A stretch of DNA of 64,000 bases from Yaniella flava. GTDB taxonomy: Bacteria > Actinomycetota > Actinomycetes > Actinomycetales > Micrococcaceae. Location: the NCBI RefSeq assembly GCF_039529295.1, contig NZ_BAAAMN010000020.1, positions 1-64,000 on the forward strand, written 5' to 3'. This document shows positions 17,078 to 25,310 of the stretch, piece by piece (the first letter of the stretch is position 1; every line of letters starts with the position of its first letter). Made by a program: the position numbers and the translations under genes. The notes below the pieces were generated by a model, which saw nothing but the letters and a program-made list of their open reading frames with translations, was not told where the DNA came from and did not search any database.

Positions 17078-18079
17078 TCAGTTTTGGTTATCGAGGGGGC
17101 TTTGAGGCTGCGCGAGCCCGTGCCAGAAAGCAGATGCTCGAGAGTGTTGTTGTACCAGGGTCGGTAGGAGAGGTTCAGAAACTCGACTACGCCGCGAGAT
17201 ATCATCGAGCGAAGCGATGATATCGAGAACAGACCGCTGATGGAACTGTCCCGCCAGACGTTTTACCTTCTTACGTACGTTGTTCGGTGTAGGGCCGGCG
17301 TCGAGAGCGGAATGATGCCAGAGTCGATTATGATGAGCGCACCTATTACGTAGATATACCAACGCTCTTATTCGATATGGGAACCCACCTTTTGCAGCGC
17401 CAATACTTTCGGCGACGGCACCTGCGAGTGTTCCACTTGCTCCGCGTTCGATCGCTTTAGAGAGCGTCCCGAAGGACCATGCTTCGACCGCTGACCAGAC
17501 TGGTAACCGGCTGTAGTCAATGCTGCGATCGACATCGCCTTTATAGCGCAGGATGTGGCGCTCTCTACTGCGGTCGATGTCGCGCAAGCATGCTTCGACA
17601 GTGGTCTCACGGTCTTCTATATCGGTGTAGAAGTCCTGCCGAAGATAGCGTCCATACGGGCCATATTCGTGGGCAATAACGCGGGCTACATGAGTGCGCA
17701 ATAAGAGTTCCACTTGTGTCAGTGGCACTATTAATGCCATTCGTAACGCTTCGTCCGCGTCGTAGATATCGCGGATATTCGAGAATGTGGTGCCTGGGTG
17801 GAATGAGTTATCGCCTAGATGAGGAGCGCGCTGGAAGTAACGCATATACCCTGAAAAACGATAATAGTTCGTGGCAGTAAGAAAGGTCTGGCACTCCGCG
17901 TGATCTTCGATCACGAGACCACGGTTCTTTAGGAGCTGTATTTGCTCTTCCACAGAGAGACTTGGCTTCACAGATACCCCGGAAAGAAAAGAGGCCCCTC
18001 CCATTTGAGCTTTTGTAAGAGGCTTGGGAGGGGGTCGATTAACTTCAGAATAACACAGCGCGCGCACCCGGTAAATCAT
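17078..18079 (-). CDS. Abi family protein (AbiD/F-like, Abi_2)
   Basis: 333 residues. The region SLSVEEQIQLLKNRGLVI followed by TNYYRFSGYMRYF is the N-terminal signature of the Abi_2 (AbiD/AbiF) phage abortive-infection family. VPLTQVELLLRTHVARVIAH lies in the middle, and RNRCAHHNRLWHH near 255 gives an Rx4-6H motif typical of HEPN-type RNases. The family stops phage growth by killing or arresting infected cells, probably through RNA cleavage. The start is uncertain: the ATG at 18079 has a weak ribosome site, and an internal ATG at 18004 is possible. It is a single-gene unit, AT-richer than fba. Confidence 0.85.
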   Translation of the reverse strand: MIYRVRALCYSEVNRPPPKPLTKAQMGGASFLSGVSVKPSLSVEEQIQLLKNRGLVIEDHAECQTFLTATNYYRFSGYMRYFQRAPHLGDNSFHPGTTFSNIRDIYDADEALRMALIVPLTQVELLLRTHVARVIAHEYGPYGRYLRQDFYTDIEDRETTVEACLRDIDRSRERHILRYKGDVDRSIDYSRLPVWSAVEAWSFGTLSKAIERGASGTLAGAVAESIGAAKGGFPYRIRALVYLRNRCAHHNRLWHHSALDAGPTPNNVRKKVKRLAGQFHQRSVLDIIASLDDISRRSRVSEPLLPTLVQQHSRASAFWHGLAQPQSPLDNQN

Positions 18080-18415
18080 TCAAGCTGCTCTGTTGCGATA
18101 TCAATCTCGCAGCATAACTCAAACCGTCGATACGTGCTCGTGAGCAGGGTGAACCTTACTTTTTCGTGGCCTGCCCACTAGGCCCAAGTAGTATTGAAGT
18201 ACGAGCGGTAATCATTGTACTTGGGGGAATCGTTTCTCAATCGCAGTGGCCCCGGTGGAGCGGTAAAAATTCCTCTGTATCGCTTCAATGAGGCTCCACG
18301 CGTCGAAGATCGTTTCGTCGCGATAGGTGGAAAGACTGTTTCTGGGGCACTGTTTCGTGCCCGCACCATACTCCTGGACATGTCCTGGGAGCGACAAGCA
18401 CTGAGCGAATTTAGG
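18080..18415. other. Intergenic region without a supported gene
   Basis: Short minus-strand open frames occur between 18178 and 18397 in two different frames (one contains DAWSLIEAIQRNFYRS), suggesting a decayed gene, but no family can be named. No hairpin followed by a T-run was found. Confidence 0.3.
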
Positions 18416-19528
18416 TCATTTCCCCGCTACACGTTTCGCTGCGAGACCTGCAGCGCCGGCGCCACCCTTTGCTGCGGCTTTCACCGCCTTCTTCCCAACA
18501 GTTTTAACTGCCTTTTCGCCAGGTAGACGAGGCCGTAGCTTATTCGCGACAGCAACGCCGGCAACACCGGCTCCGGCGGTCCCCATGATCAAACCGACGC
18601 CGATGATCTTGCGTCGTGCCGACCGGCGCTTGCCGTTCCAACCACCGTGCACGGTATCGGTATCGGCTGTCAGTGATTCATACAGGTTTCCGGACGATGG
18701 AGTGGCGGCTTCTTTCCGCGACAGGTGGGATTTATCCGTTTGAATGGCCATCATCCGCTCGGTCTTCTGTGGTGCAGCTCGGTGTTGTTTGACGATGAGC
18801 GCCGCACCGGGGCCTACGGGCACTTCGGGTTCGGGTTTAGTCGCGGCTTTCACCATGGCTTTGGCGATGCGTTCCGGTGGGTACACCGGAGGCATAGCGC
18901 GAGCTTTGCGCCCGCTGTAATTCGCCGCACGACCAAACAGCGGGGTATCAACGCTTGGCGGAATGACGTTCACCACGTGAATATTTTTCAAGCCATCGAG
19001 CCACAATTCTGAACGAAGGCTCACGGACAACGAGCTGGTTGCCGCCTTCGACATCGAATAGGCGGCGGTGTACGGCTGTGGCACATTGGCAACCGCCGAC
19101 GACACGTTGATCAACACCCCGCGTTTTTGTTTTCGCATGGTTCCCAGTGCCGCACGGCTGCCATGCACATACCCCATCACATTCGTGTCGAGTACTTGTC
19201 GGATATCCTTCGTGGGGACCGTATCCACCGCACCGAATAAGGTGACTGATGCGTTATTGACCCAGACATCAATGCCACCGAATTGCTCTACAGCCTGGCG
19301 TGCAAGCGTGTTGACAGAAATTTCGTCGGAAATATCTGTGGGTACCGCGAGGGCGCGCACCTTGTGTTGTCGAACTTCTTTGGCGGCTTCTTCGAGTGCT
19401 GTTCTGCCGCGGGCGGCTAGCACGACATTGCTTCCAGCTTTCGCGAATCGTAGCGCGGTCGCACGGCCGATGCCACTGGATGCACCGGTGATCACGACGG
19501 TTGCGCCTTTGAGTTTCTTCATCGACAA
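18416..19528 (-). CDS. SDR family oxidoreductase with basic/hydrophobic C-terminal extension
   Basis: 370 residues. Residues 5-250 form a classical SDR: TGASSGIGRATALRFAKAG, NNAS in VWVNNASVT, and the active site YSMSKAA. A roughly 100-residue extension follows: a linker, a hydrophobic segment (IIGVGLIMGTAGAGVAGVAV) and a Lys/Ala-rich tail resembling histone-like C-termini, which probably holds the enzyme at the membrane. A TTG start at 19528 has AAGGAGG eight bases upstream, better spaced than the ATG six bases later. It directly follows the OBAP-like gene, with one base between its start codon and the OBAP stop. Substrate unknown. Confidence 0.85.
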   Translation of the reverse strand: MSMKKLKGATVVITGASSGIGRATALRFAKAGSNVVLAARGRTALEEAAKEVRQHKVRALAVPTDISDEISVNTLARQAVEQFGGIDVWVNNASVTLFGAVDTVPTKDIRQVLDTNVMGYVHGSRAALGTMRKQKRGVLINVSSAVANVPQPYTAAYSMSKAATSSLSVSLRSELWLDGLKNIHVVNVIPPSVDTPLFGRAANYSGRKARAMPPVYPPERIAKAMVKAATKPEPEVPVGPGAALIVKQHRAAPQKTERMMAIQTDKSHLSRKEAATPSSGNLYESLTADTDTVHGGWNGKRRSARRKIIGVGLIMGTAGAGVAGVAVANKLRPRLPGEKAVKTVGKKAVKAAAKGGAGAAGLAAKRVAGK

Positions 19529-19529
19529 G

Positions 19530-20306
19530 TTAATTGCCTCCTTGTCGGGCTGATGGGCGTGTGAATTCTACCTGTTCTATTCGCATTTGTACCGACTGTC
19601 CGGTTTCCCAAGCGTTGGCACCGGCCAGCACCGCGGGGTTGGGTATGTCGGCTCTGTTGTTGCGCTTGTCTGACGTCGAAATGCCGAGCCTACGATCGCG
19701 TGTCTGGAAGAGCTCTTCGTCGGCTTGGCCGTCATCGGTGAAGCCCATCATCAGCTGCGGGATGCCGTACGGGAAGTCTTCTTTGTCGTATTGCCACGTG
19801 TGGAATGTCTTGCCGTACGTCGTCACGAGGTCTTCGAAATACGAGTGTTCGGCAAGCTCCGGTACGCCCGGTGCCACGAGGGCGCCAGACTTTACCTCGT
19901 AGTGGTGACTGTGCCACAGACGTTTTTCGTCCTCGGGGAGATCACGAAAGCGCTCTTGACTGATGATGTATTCGATTCCAATCAGCCGTGCGTCGGGCTC
20001 GTTGCTGTCGAAGATCACGCACTGGTGCAGGTCATGACGCAGGTGAATGCAAAAGTGTGTGGCTTCGACTTGCCGGCCCATATCGTCGGCGTAGAAGTGG
20101 AAGCCGTTGAGATACGTGCTCATGGCATCGAGTGGATATTTGGGTTGCAGCAGATTAGAACTGACGTCCAGCATCCGATGTTTCGCTGGGTGTCCCTGAC
20201 TGATCTTGGCGGTGGTTGCTACTTTGCGCCCAGCAATAATGCCCGCTGCGGTCGCCGCACCAGCAGCAACTCCAACACCGATACTTTTCAGATAATTGTG
20301 TCCCAT
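19530..20306 (-). CDS. Oil-body-associated protein (OBAP, DUF1264) family
   Basis: 258 residues. After a glycine-rich N-terminal hydrophobic segment (GVGVAAGAATAAGIIAGRKVA), the body matches DUF1264/OBAP: LNGFHFYADDMGRQVEATHF, CIHLRHDLHQCVIFDS, and the LWHSHHYEVKSGAL block. OBAPs are known from plant seed oil bodies and occur patchily in bacteria and fungi, without a known enzymatic role. The hydrophobic N-terminus would anchor it in a membrane or lipid body. It is co-transcribed with an SDR that also carries a membrane segment, which suggests joint action on a lipid-phase substrate (inference). Confidence 0.85.
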   Translation of the reverse strand: MGHNYLKSIGVGVAAGAATAAGIIAGRKVATTAKISQGHPAKHRMLDVSSNLLQPKYPLDAMSTYLNGFHFYADDMGRQVEATHFCIHLRHDLHQCVIFDSNEPDARLIGIEYIISQERFRDLPEDEKRLWHSHHYEVKSGALVAPGVPELAEHSYFEDLVTTYGKTFHTWQYDKEDFPYGIPQLMMGFTDDGQADEELFQTRDRRLGISTSDKRNNRADIPNPAVLAGANAWETGQSVQMRIEQVEFTRPSARQGGN

Positions 20307-20376
20307 GGCGCAACTCTACGTACTGAGCACACCGGCGAAAACAGCTCATCAACATCACGGATCGTCGCTGGAGTGA

Positions 20377-21303
20377 TTACTCGCTGTCGGATTGTTCAGT
20401 GTCATCGCCTTCGGGCGCGTCTGACTGGCCGGCAGGGATGATCTCGCCTTCTGGCCAGTTTTCTTCGATGTAGGTGGCTACCTCGTCGGAGTGTAGTAGT
20501 TCATCGAGCCGCTGGATGGCTTCGTGGTGTTCGTTTGAACTATTCCAGACCAGAATGCTGGAATGTGGTGAGAGGTTCACTCCTTCGACCAACAGGGCGT
20601 CTTCGATGTTGAGTTCTGCCTGGTCAAAATGTCGGGCGTGGATGATCACAGCGTCGGTGGCGTTATCCTCGAGCTGCTGATCAAGCGCATCCGTATCGTA
20701 TTCTTTGAATTGTAGACCCGATGGGTTCTGCTGATCCGAGAGCTCTGCTGGCTTTGTATCCCTCTCAATGTCAGATAGTAGCCTGTGCGCCTCGAGCAAT
20801 CGTAGAGCACGGTACTGATCCGCTGCCACCGAGGTTATCCCGATGGTCGAGCCCTCGGGGAGGGCCTCGATGCGGTCATACCGACTCGAAAACAGCGCGT
20901 AGGGAGCAATATGGACACCTGCGCCATAGGAAAAACTGTAACCGTTTGCGTTGACGTCCTCGTTGAGTGCTGGGATGTGTTGTACGAAATTTGCATCCAA
21001 TTCACCTGCAGCAAGACGGCTATTCGCTATCTGATGATCGGTCATTTCAACAATTTCGAGTTGCAAGCCCTCGTCGCGGGTCAGATCATCAGCTAGAAAT
21101 TCGAGGATGTCACTGTGTGGTTGGGGTTTCGCCCCGACGGTCAAGGTGGTGAGGTTTGCGTCGCTCGAAGACGGTGAAGGGGAGGCGGAAGGCGTCGTAG
21201 TACTTTGCTCGCTGGCGCCGCATGCAGTCAAGAGTAATGACGTGAAGATCGCGGTCATGCCGAGCATGATCCGACGGTTTAACCTACGGGATGTGGTAAC
21301 CAT
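20377..21303 (-). CDS. metQ: MetQ/NlpA-type substrate-binding lipoprotein, second copy
   Basis: 308 residues with signal peptide and lipobox LLTAC near residue 28, a Ser/Thr/Pro linker, then the NlpA domain (TLTVGAKPQPHSDILEFLAD onward). It binds D/L-methionine or its peptides outside the membrane for the MetNI transporter. It is a close paralogue of the metQ immediately upstream: the C-terminal part (VATYIEENWPEGEIIPAGQS) is almost identical, while the N-terminal half diverges. The usual ligand-site residues NANY/FQH appear as LDANFVQHIP. It has its own ribosome site (CAGGAG) and lies 157 bases after the first metQ, beyond a terminator-like hairpin. Confidence 0.87.
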   Translation of the reverse strand: MVTTSRRLNRRIMLGMTAIFTSLLLTACGASEQSTTTPSASPSPSSSDANLTTLTVGAKPQPHSDILEFLADDLTRDEGLQLEIVEMTDHQIANSRLAAGELDANFVQHIPALNEDVNANGYSFSYGAGVHIAPYALFSSRYDRIEALPEGSTIGITSVAADQYRALRLLEAHRLLSDIERDTKPAELSDQQNPSGLQFKEYDTDALDQQLEDNATDAVIIHARHFDQAELNIEDALLVEGVNLSPHSSILVWNSSNEHHEAIQRLDELLHSDEVATYIEENWPEGEIIPAGQSDAPEGDDTEQSDSE

Positions 21304-21400
21304 ATGAGCTCCTGATACGGTCTTCGGTAACCTTCGGCAACTGTAGATGTATAGGCCAACGTTAAGATCGGATGAGCCAATTTGAAATGGTTAAACAGCT

Positions 21401-21435
21401 GCGTGGCACCCACCAATTTCAGGTGAATGCCACGC
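21401..21435 (-). terminator. Hairpin between the two metQ genes
   Basis: GCGTGGCA (21401-21408) pairs with TGCCACGC (21428-21435), and an inner CACC/GGTG pairing extends the stem. It lies 25 bases after the first metQ stop in the direction of transcription. The downstream T-tract is poor, so it may attenuate rather than stop transcription. Confidence 0.45.
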
Positions 21436-21460
21436 GGCGCTGAGTTATACGAGCCCTTGG

Positions 21461-22360
21461 CTACTGTTGATCAGCGTCATCGCCGTCGGTCGCGCCTGAC
21501 TGACCGGCGGGGATGATCTCGCCTTCGGGCCAGTTTTCTTCGATGTAGGTGGCTACCTCTTCGGAGTGCAGCAGTTCATCGAGCTGCTGGATGGCCTCAT
21601 TGTCGTCAGCCGAGGAATTCCACGCCAGCACGTTGGCATACGGGGAGTCTTCGGCTTCCTCAACTACAATCGCGTCATCAACGTTGAGTCCGGCTTGGAG
21701 GAAGTAGTTGCCATTGATGATGGCGGCATCGATGGATGGGTCATCAACAACCTGGGCAAGGATCTCGGGTGGGTTCTCCTCGAACTCCAAGCCCATTGGA
21801 TTCTGTTCTTCGGTCAGCGTCAGCGCGGCCGATTCACCATCGATGTCCTCGAGTAGTCCCGCTTCTTCGAGCAGCATCAGCGCGCGTGGCTGGTTGCCGG
21901 CATCCGAGGTAATACCAATGGTGGCGCCTTCGGTGATGTCGTCGGCGGAGTCGTGCTGACTGGTAAACATCGCGTACGGCTCGATGTGCACGCCCTCGCC
22001 GTGTGAGATTTCGTAGCCGTGATCTTCGATCTGCTGTTCTAAGAAGGGCACGTGCTGGAAGTAGTTGGCATCCAGGGTACCTTCGTCCATCTGACGGTTT
22101 GGCAGCTGGAAGTCATCAAACTCGACCACTTCAATTTCCAGTCCGGCATCAGCGGCCAGTTCTTGGGACACGAAGTCGAGAATCTCAGCGTGGGGGACCG
22201 GGCTTGCGCCGACTGACAGCGTAGTGACGCCATCGTCGTTGGCGGTTGGCCCTTCGGCGTTGTCGTCCGAGCCACCGCAAGCGGCAAGAACCAGTGCGGA
22301 GGCGGCAGCCAGACCGGTCAAGGCCAACGCGCGTGGCCGGCGTGAGGATGAGTTAAACAT
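21461..22360 (-). CDS. metQ: Methionine ABC transporter substrate-binding lipoprotein
   Basis: 299 residues. The signal peptide ends in the lipobox LAACGG near residue 25, followed by an acidic linker and the NlpA domain (VTTLSVGASPVPHAEILDFV, LDANYFQHVPFLEQQI, and the ligand-site INGNYFLQAGL). It delivers methionine to MetNI. The ATG at 22360 follows AGGAGC, 44 bases after metI stops, so metN-metI-metQ form one operon. A second copy follows downstream. Confidence 0.92.
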   Translation of the reverse strand: MFNSSSRRPRALALTGLAAASALVLAACGGSDDNAEGPTANDDGVTTLSVGASPVPHAEILDFVSQELAADAGLEIEVVEFDDFQLPNRQMDEGTLDANYFQHVPFLEQQIEDHGYEISHGEGVHIEPYAMFTSQHDSADDITEGATIGITSDAGNQPRALMLLEEAGLLEDIDGESAALTLTEEQNPMGLEFEENPPEILAQVVDDPSIDAAIINGNYFLQAGLNVDDAIVVEEAEDSPYANVLAWNSSADDNEAIQQLDELLHSEEVATYIEENWPEGEIIPAGQSGATDGDDADQQ

Positions 22361-22404
22361 AAATGCTCCTGTGTAGTTTTCTGTAAGGCTATTGCTGGAC
22401 CGGC

Positions 22405-23085
22405 TCAGCGGTGATCGACCACTTCGACAATCTTGTCGCCGATCCACTGGATCAGTTGGACCCCGATGACGATGACCACGATGGTGACGACCATAATTTG
22501 AGGATCATAGCGCTGATACCCGTAGTTATAGGCCAGACGGCCGAGACCGCCACCGCCGATGAGCCCTGCCATAGCCGAATACCCAATCAATACCACAATG
22601 GTATTCGTGATCGCAGCAATCAGACCCGGAAGTGCCTCCGGGAGGAAAACTTTCGTCACAATCTGGCTGTTCGACAGGCCCATCACCTGGGCGGCATCAA
22701 CGGTTCCCGTTGGCACTTCACGCAGCGAGGTCTCGACCAAGCGTGCAAAGAACGGAGCGGTGGCAATGGTCAAAGACACGGTTGCCGCAATGGGACCGAT
22801 CGAGGTGCCAACTATCCACTGGGTGAACGGGATCAGTGCGACCATCAAAATCGCATATGGTATCGAACGCGTAATGTTGACGATGATCGACGACAGCAGC
22901 GCATAGGTGACGCGCATCGGGGCCAGTCCGCCGGGACGGGTGATGTGCAGAATAATGCCGATGACCCCACCGATGATCACGGTCGCGACACCGGAGATGC
23001 CGACCATGACCACGGTATCCCAAATCGCTTCGGGCAATGCTGTTTCCAGGGCGCGGTTGTTCAGGAGTTCTTCAAACCAGTTCAT
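22405..23085 (-). CDS. metI: Methionine ABC transporter permease
   Basis: 226 residues with five hydrophobic helices and a typical MetI N-terminus (WDTVVMVGISGVATVIIGG). The ABC coupling loop lies around VPTGTVDAAQVMGLSNSQIV (EAA-like motif). It forms the membrane channel with two MetN subunits. Its ATG overlaps the metN stop (ATGA), showing translational coupling. Length fits E. coli MetI (217). Confidence 0.93.
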   Translation of the reverse strand: MNWFEELLNNRALETALPEAIWDTVVMVGISGVATVIIGGVIGIILHITRPGGLAPMRVTYALLSSIIVNITRSIPYAILMVALIPFTQWIVGTSIGPIAATVSLTIATAPFFARLVETSLREVPTGTVDAAQVMGLSNSQIVTKVFLPEALPGLIAAITNTIVVLIGYSAMAGLIGGGGLGRLAYNYGYQRYDPQIMVVTIVVIVIGVQLIQWIGDKIVEVVDHR

Positions 23086-24086
23086 ACCTGCACCCCTTCC
23101 TTTGCGCGAGCGCGCTCACTGTATCCGTGACGTGCAAGCGTGGCTTCAATGCCGGTGATGTTAATCTGCTCAGCCGAGCTGATGGCCAATAGATAGTGAG
23201 CGAACCGAGTATCACCCAGGGTTTCAACATTGGCGGCCGTGATGTGCACGGTCACCGGATTTTCTTCGGCGATGTGGGAAGCAATCGGTACGTTGACCGC
23301 ATCTTGTTTGCCCACAACTTCCAACACCAAATCTGCGGCAGCCAGTTCATGTGTCGGCAACGGCAGCAGTGCGCGAGACAACCGGGAGTTGACCTTGCCG
23401 GCGACCTCAGCGAGTTTGCCCGACTCCAAGATTTTGCCGTCATCCAGCAGCGAGACCGAATCGCACAGTGTCTTGACCACCGACATCTCGTGAGTAATCA
23501 CCACAACGGTCAGATTCAGACGGCTGGAGACCGAACGGATCAGTGTCAGAATCTCGTTGGTCGTGGCCGGATCCAATGCAGACGTCGGCTCGTCACACAG
23601 CAGGACGTCCGGATCCGCGGCGAGTGCACGCGCGATCCCCACGCGTTGGCGCTGCCCACCCGACAGCTGCGCCGGGTAGGTGTCTTCCAGTCCACTCAAT
23701 CCCACGAGGTCGATGAGCTCCTTGGCCCGGGCGCGACGCTCGGCCTTATGAGTTTTGACGATTTCCAGAGGCATCGCGATATTGTCGGCCACGGTTCGTG
23801 ATGAGAGCAGGTTCGCGTGCTGAAACACCATACCGATGCGACGACGGGCGTTGCGCAATTCGGTATCGGTGACGCCGGTGAGATCCTGGTCCCCGACAAT
23901 CACCTTGCCCTCGGTTGGACGATCCAGCAGCGTCAGACAGCGCACGAGGGTCGACTTCCCCGCGCCCGAACGGCCGATGATGCCGTGAATCTCGCCGTCG
24001 TCGATGTCCAAATTGATGTTATCCAAGGCGACGACATCCCTGGCGGGTTGCCGATACACCTTTGTCAGCTCTCGAACGGAAATCAT
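23082..24086 (-). CDS. metN: Methionine ABC transporter ATP-binding protein
   Basis: 334 residues. The nucleotide-binding domain (1-240) has Walker A GRSGAGKSTL, signature LSGGQRQRVGIARAL and Walker B VLLCDEPTSALD. A C-terminal NIL domain (about 255-330) senses cytoplasmic methionine and inhibits transport. I chose the ATG at 24086, preceded by AAAGGA. It is divergent from the DUF3151 gene, 98 bases apart. I see no S-box or other riboswitch in that gap, so regulation is not visible. Confidence 0.94.
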   Translation of the reverse strand: MISVRELTKVYRQPARDVVALDNINLDIDDGEIHGIIGRSGAGKSTLVRCLTLLDRPTEGKVIVGDQDLTGVTDTELRNARRRIGMVFQHANLLSSRTVADNIAMPLEIVKTHKAERRARAKELIDLVGLSGLEDTYPAQLSGGQRQRVGIARALAADPDVLLCDEPTSALDPATTNEILTLIRSVSSRLNLTVVVITHEMSVVKTLCDSVSLLDDGKILESGKLAEVAGKVNSRLSRALLPLPTHELAAADLVLEVVGKQDAVNVPIASHIAEENPVTVHITAANVETLGDTRFAHYLLAISSAEQINITGIEATLARHGYSERARAKEGVQV

Positions 24087-24184
24087 GGGATCCTTTGCCA
24101 CATTTGGTTGTTGACTCAGTATAAACACTGGCAGACTAAGAGGGCTTAGACATTGCTATTTTGGCTTCTCGGAAGGAAACACTC

Positions 24185-24610
24185 TTGTCGTCACTGCTCG
24201 GTAAAAATCTGATGGAACCGGACCCAACACTGCTGCCGGAAGAACCGGAAGTACAGGCTCGCTACGAGGCGGGAGACCTGCCCGAGGAGATCGCACAGCG
24301 ATTCCCGGATTCCTCACTCGCCTGGGCGCTCGCAGCCGAAGACGCCTGGGACGACGGCCGCACGCTCGAGTCCTACGCCTATGCTCGCGTGGGTTATCAC
24401 CGTGGCCTCGATTCACTGCGCGGTGCCGGGTGGAAGGGCGCTGGCCCTATCCCGTGGGACCACATCCCAAATCGCGGTTTCTTGCGGGCTCTCTACTCGC
24501 TGGGTCGTGCCGCCGCTGCGATTGGTGAGACCGACGAGGTCGATCGCATCACGAAATTCCTCAATGACTCGGATTCATCAGCAGCCGAGCAGATCGAGGC
24601 TGCGAATTAG
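24185..24610 (+). CDS. DUF3151 family protein
   Basis: 141 residues from a TTG start preceded by GGAAGGAAA. The N-terminus KNLMEPDPTLLPEEPEVQ and the centre (AYARVGYHRGLDSLRGAGWK, GPIPWDHIPNRGFLRALY) match the actinobacterial DUF3151 family, which is predicted to be helical and has no assigned function. In relatives this gene usually stands between fba and purA. Here those neighbours are 8 kb and 31 kb away. Confidence 0.88.
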   Translation: MSSLLGKNLMEPDPTLLPEEPEVQARYEAGDLPEEIAQRFPDSSLAWALAAEDAWDDGRTLESYAYARVGYHRGLDSLRGAGWKGAGPIPWDHIPNRGFLRALYSLGRAAAAIGETDEVDRITKFLNDSDSSAAEQIEAAN

Positions 24611-24932
24611 GCGGGATGTTATGGCCGTAAGGTCGTCCGCATTTTAGGTAAAGCACTGGCCGAGCAAGGGCTTTCCTTTCGCCAAGACACCTAGCTGATC
24701 AGGTAAACCGTAGGGTCGCATCGTCTGCGCAACGTGGTACGGCTCTACGGTTTTCCCATACGCTGTACTAGCTGGGAAAATCATTCTGAACCTAAGCAAT
24801 GCAGCAATATTGCGATCTTCGGAACGCACAGCGGTGTAACCCAACTTGTTTAGCACAACATTACGTGGTTTGAAGCAGACCACAGAGCACGCATGGTGCT
24901 CGAAATGGTTAACCAGGTAGAGTCCAAAACAC
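24611..24932. other. Intergenic region before the S-box riboswitch
   Basis: No supported gene. A 98-codon minus-strand frame (24644-24940) lacks a recognisable family and would run from inside the riboswitch, so I do not call it. A promoter for the riboswitch transcript must lie toward 24932 but I cannot point to clear -35/-10 boxes. Confidence 0.35.
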
Positions 24933-25028
24933 ATAACCATCCAGAGCGGCTGAGAGATCTGGCTCCATGATGCCGCAGCAACCCTCCGATTACCGGGTAA
25001 GGGTGCTCACGCCAGGACCGATGGAGGA
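24933..25028 (+). promoter_or_regulatory. SAM riboswitch (S-box, SAM-I type)
   Basis: The stretch has the S-box core in order: P1 5' strand CCATC (24937-24941), AGAGCGGCTGAGAGAT with the kink-turn, CTGGCTC, ATGATGCCGC closing P2, then GCAACC, a P3 hairpin, GGGTGCT, and P1 3' strand GATGG (25020-25024). S-boxes bind S-adenosylmethionine and switch off methionine and sulfur genes. A GGAGG ribosome site (25022-25026) overlaps the P1 3' strand, so SAM binding could hide it and block translation. The downstream genes are a 44-codon ORF and the SfnB-like oxidase. Confidence 0.85.
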
Positions 25029-25036
25029 TAGAACCC

Positions 25037-25171
25037 ATGATGTCGTTACCTTATGTGTATGCGGGTTTACACGCTACTGTTACAAAAATACTCAGCGGGT
25101 TGAAAGCTGTGATGCCTCGGGACATCGCCGCAGGCCAGATGCCGGTTGAGTATCGGACAGCTGCCGCGTAA
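25037..25171 (+). CDS. Short ORF directly behind the S-box (leader or truncated gene)
   Basis: 44 codons, ATG at 25037, with the strong ribosome site GGAGGATAGAACCC that abuts the riboswitch P1 stem. The product (MMSLPYVYAGLHATVTKILS at the start) matches no family I know. About 140 bases of non-coding DNA separate its stop from the oxidase gene at 25311, whose own ribosome site is weak. It is either the truncated head of a gene once controlled by the riboswitch or a leader peptide. I favour truncation. Confidence 0.45.
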   Translation: MMSLPYVYAGLHATVTKILSGLKAVMPRDIAAGQMPVEYRTAAA

Positions 25172-25310
25172 TAACCCGTCGTGTACCGCGGTAGGCCCCG
25201 TCGACCCGCAGATGAAGTTCTTGGGCGCAATACCGTCATCAATGGCTGGTGCATTCGGCGTCAGAAAAACACTCCGAGTGGCACCAGCGCGCTGAAATGA
25301 GTAGAACAAT

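Noticed and set aside
16798..17205. N-terminal extension of the nitrobindin-like frame to 316 residues
   Set aside because: The extension overlaps a divergent gene with a strong ribosome site and does not resemble the family.
17198..17224. Perfect 10-base inverted repeat inside the Abi gene
   Set aside because: It is explained by the coding sequence: the encoded residues D-I-I and D-D-I use GAT ATC ATC and GAT GAT ATC codons. It lies inside a conserved gene and has no T-run.
24644..24940. 98-codon minus-strand open frame before the S-box
   Set aside because: It begins inside the riboswitch, lacks a ribosome site and matches no family I know.
24933..25028. TPP riboswitch, because of GGCTGAGAG
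   Set aside because: The second TPP-binding half (ACCTGATCTGG...) is absent, while the S-box order GAGAGAT, CTGGCTC, ATGATGCC, GCAACC is complete.
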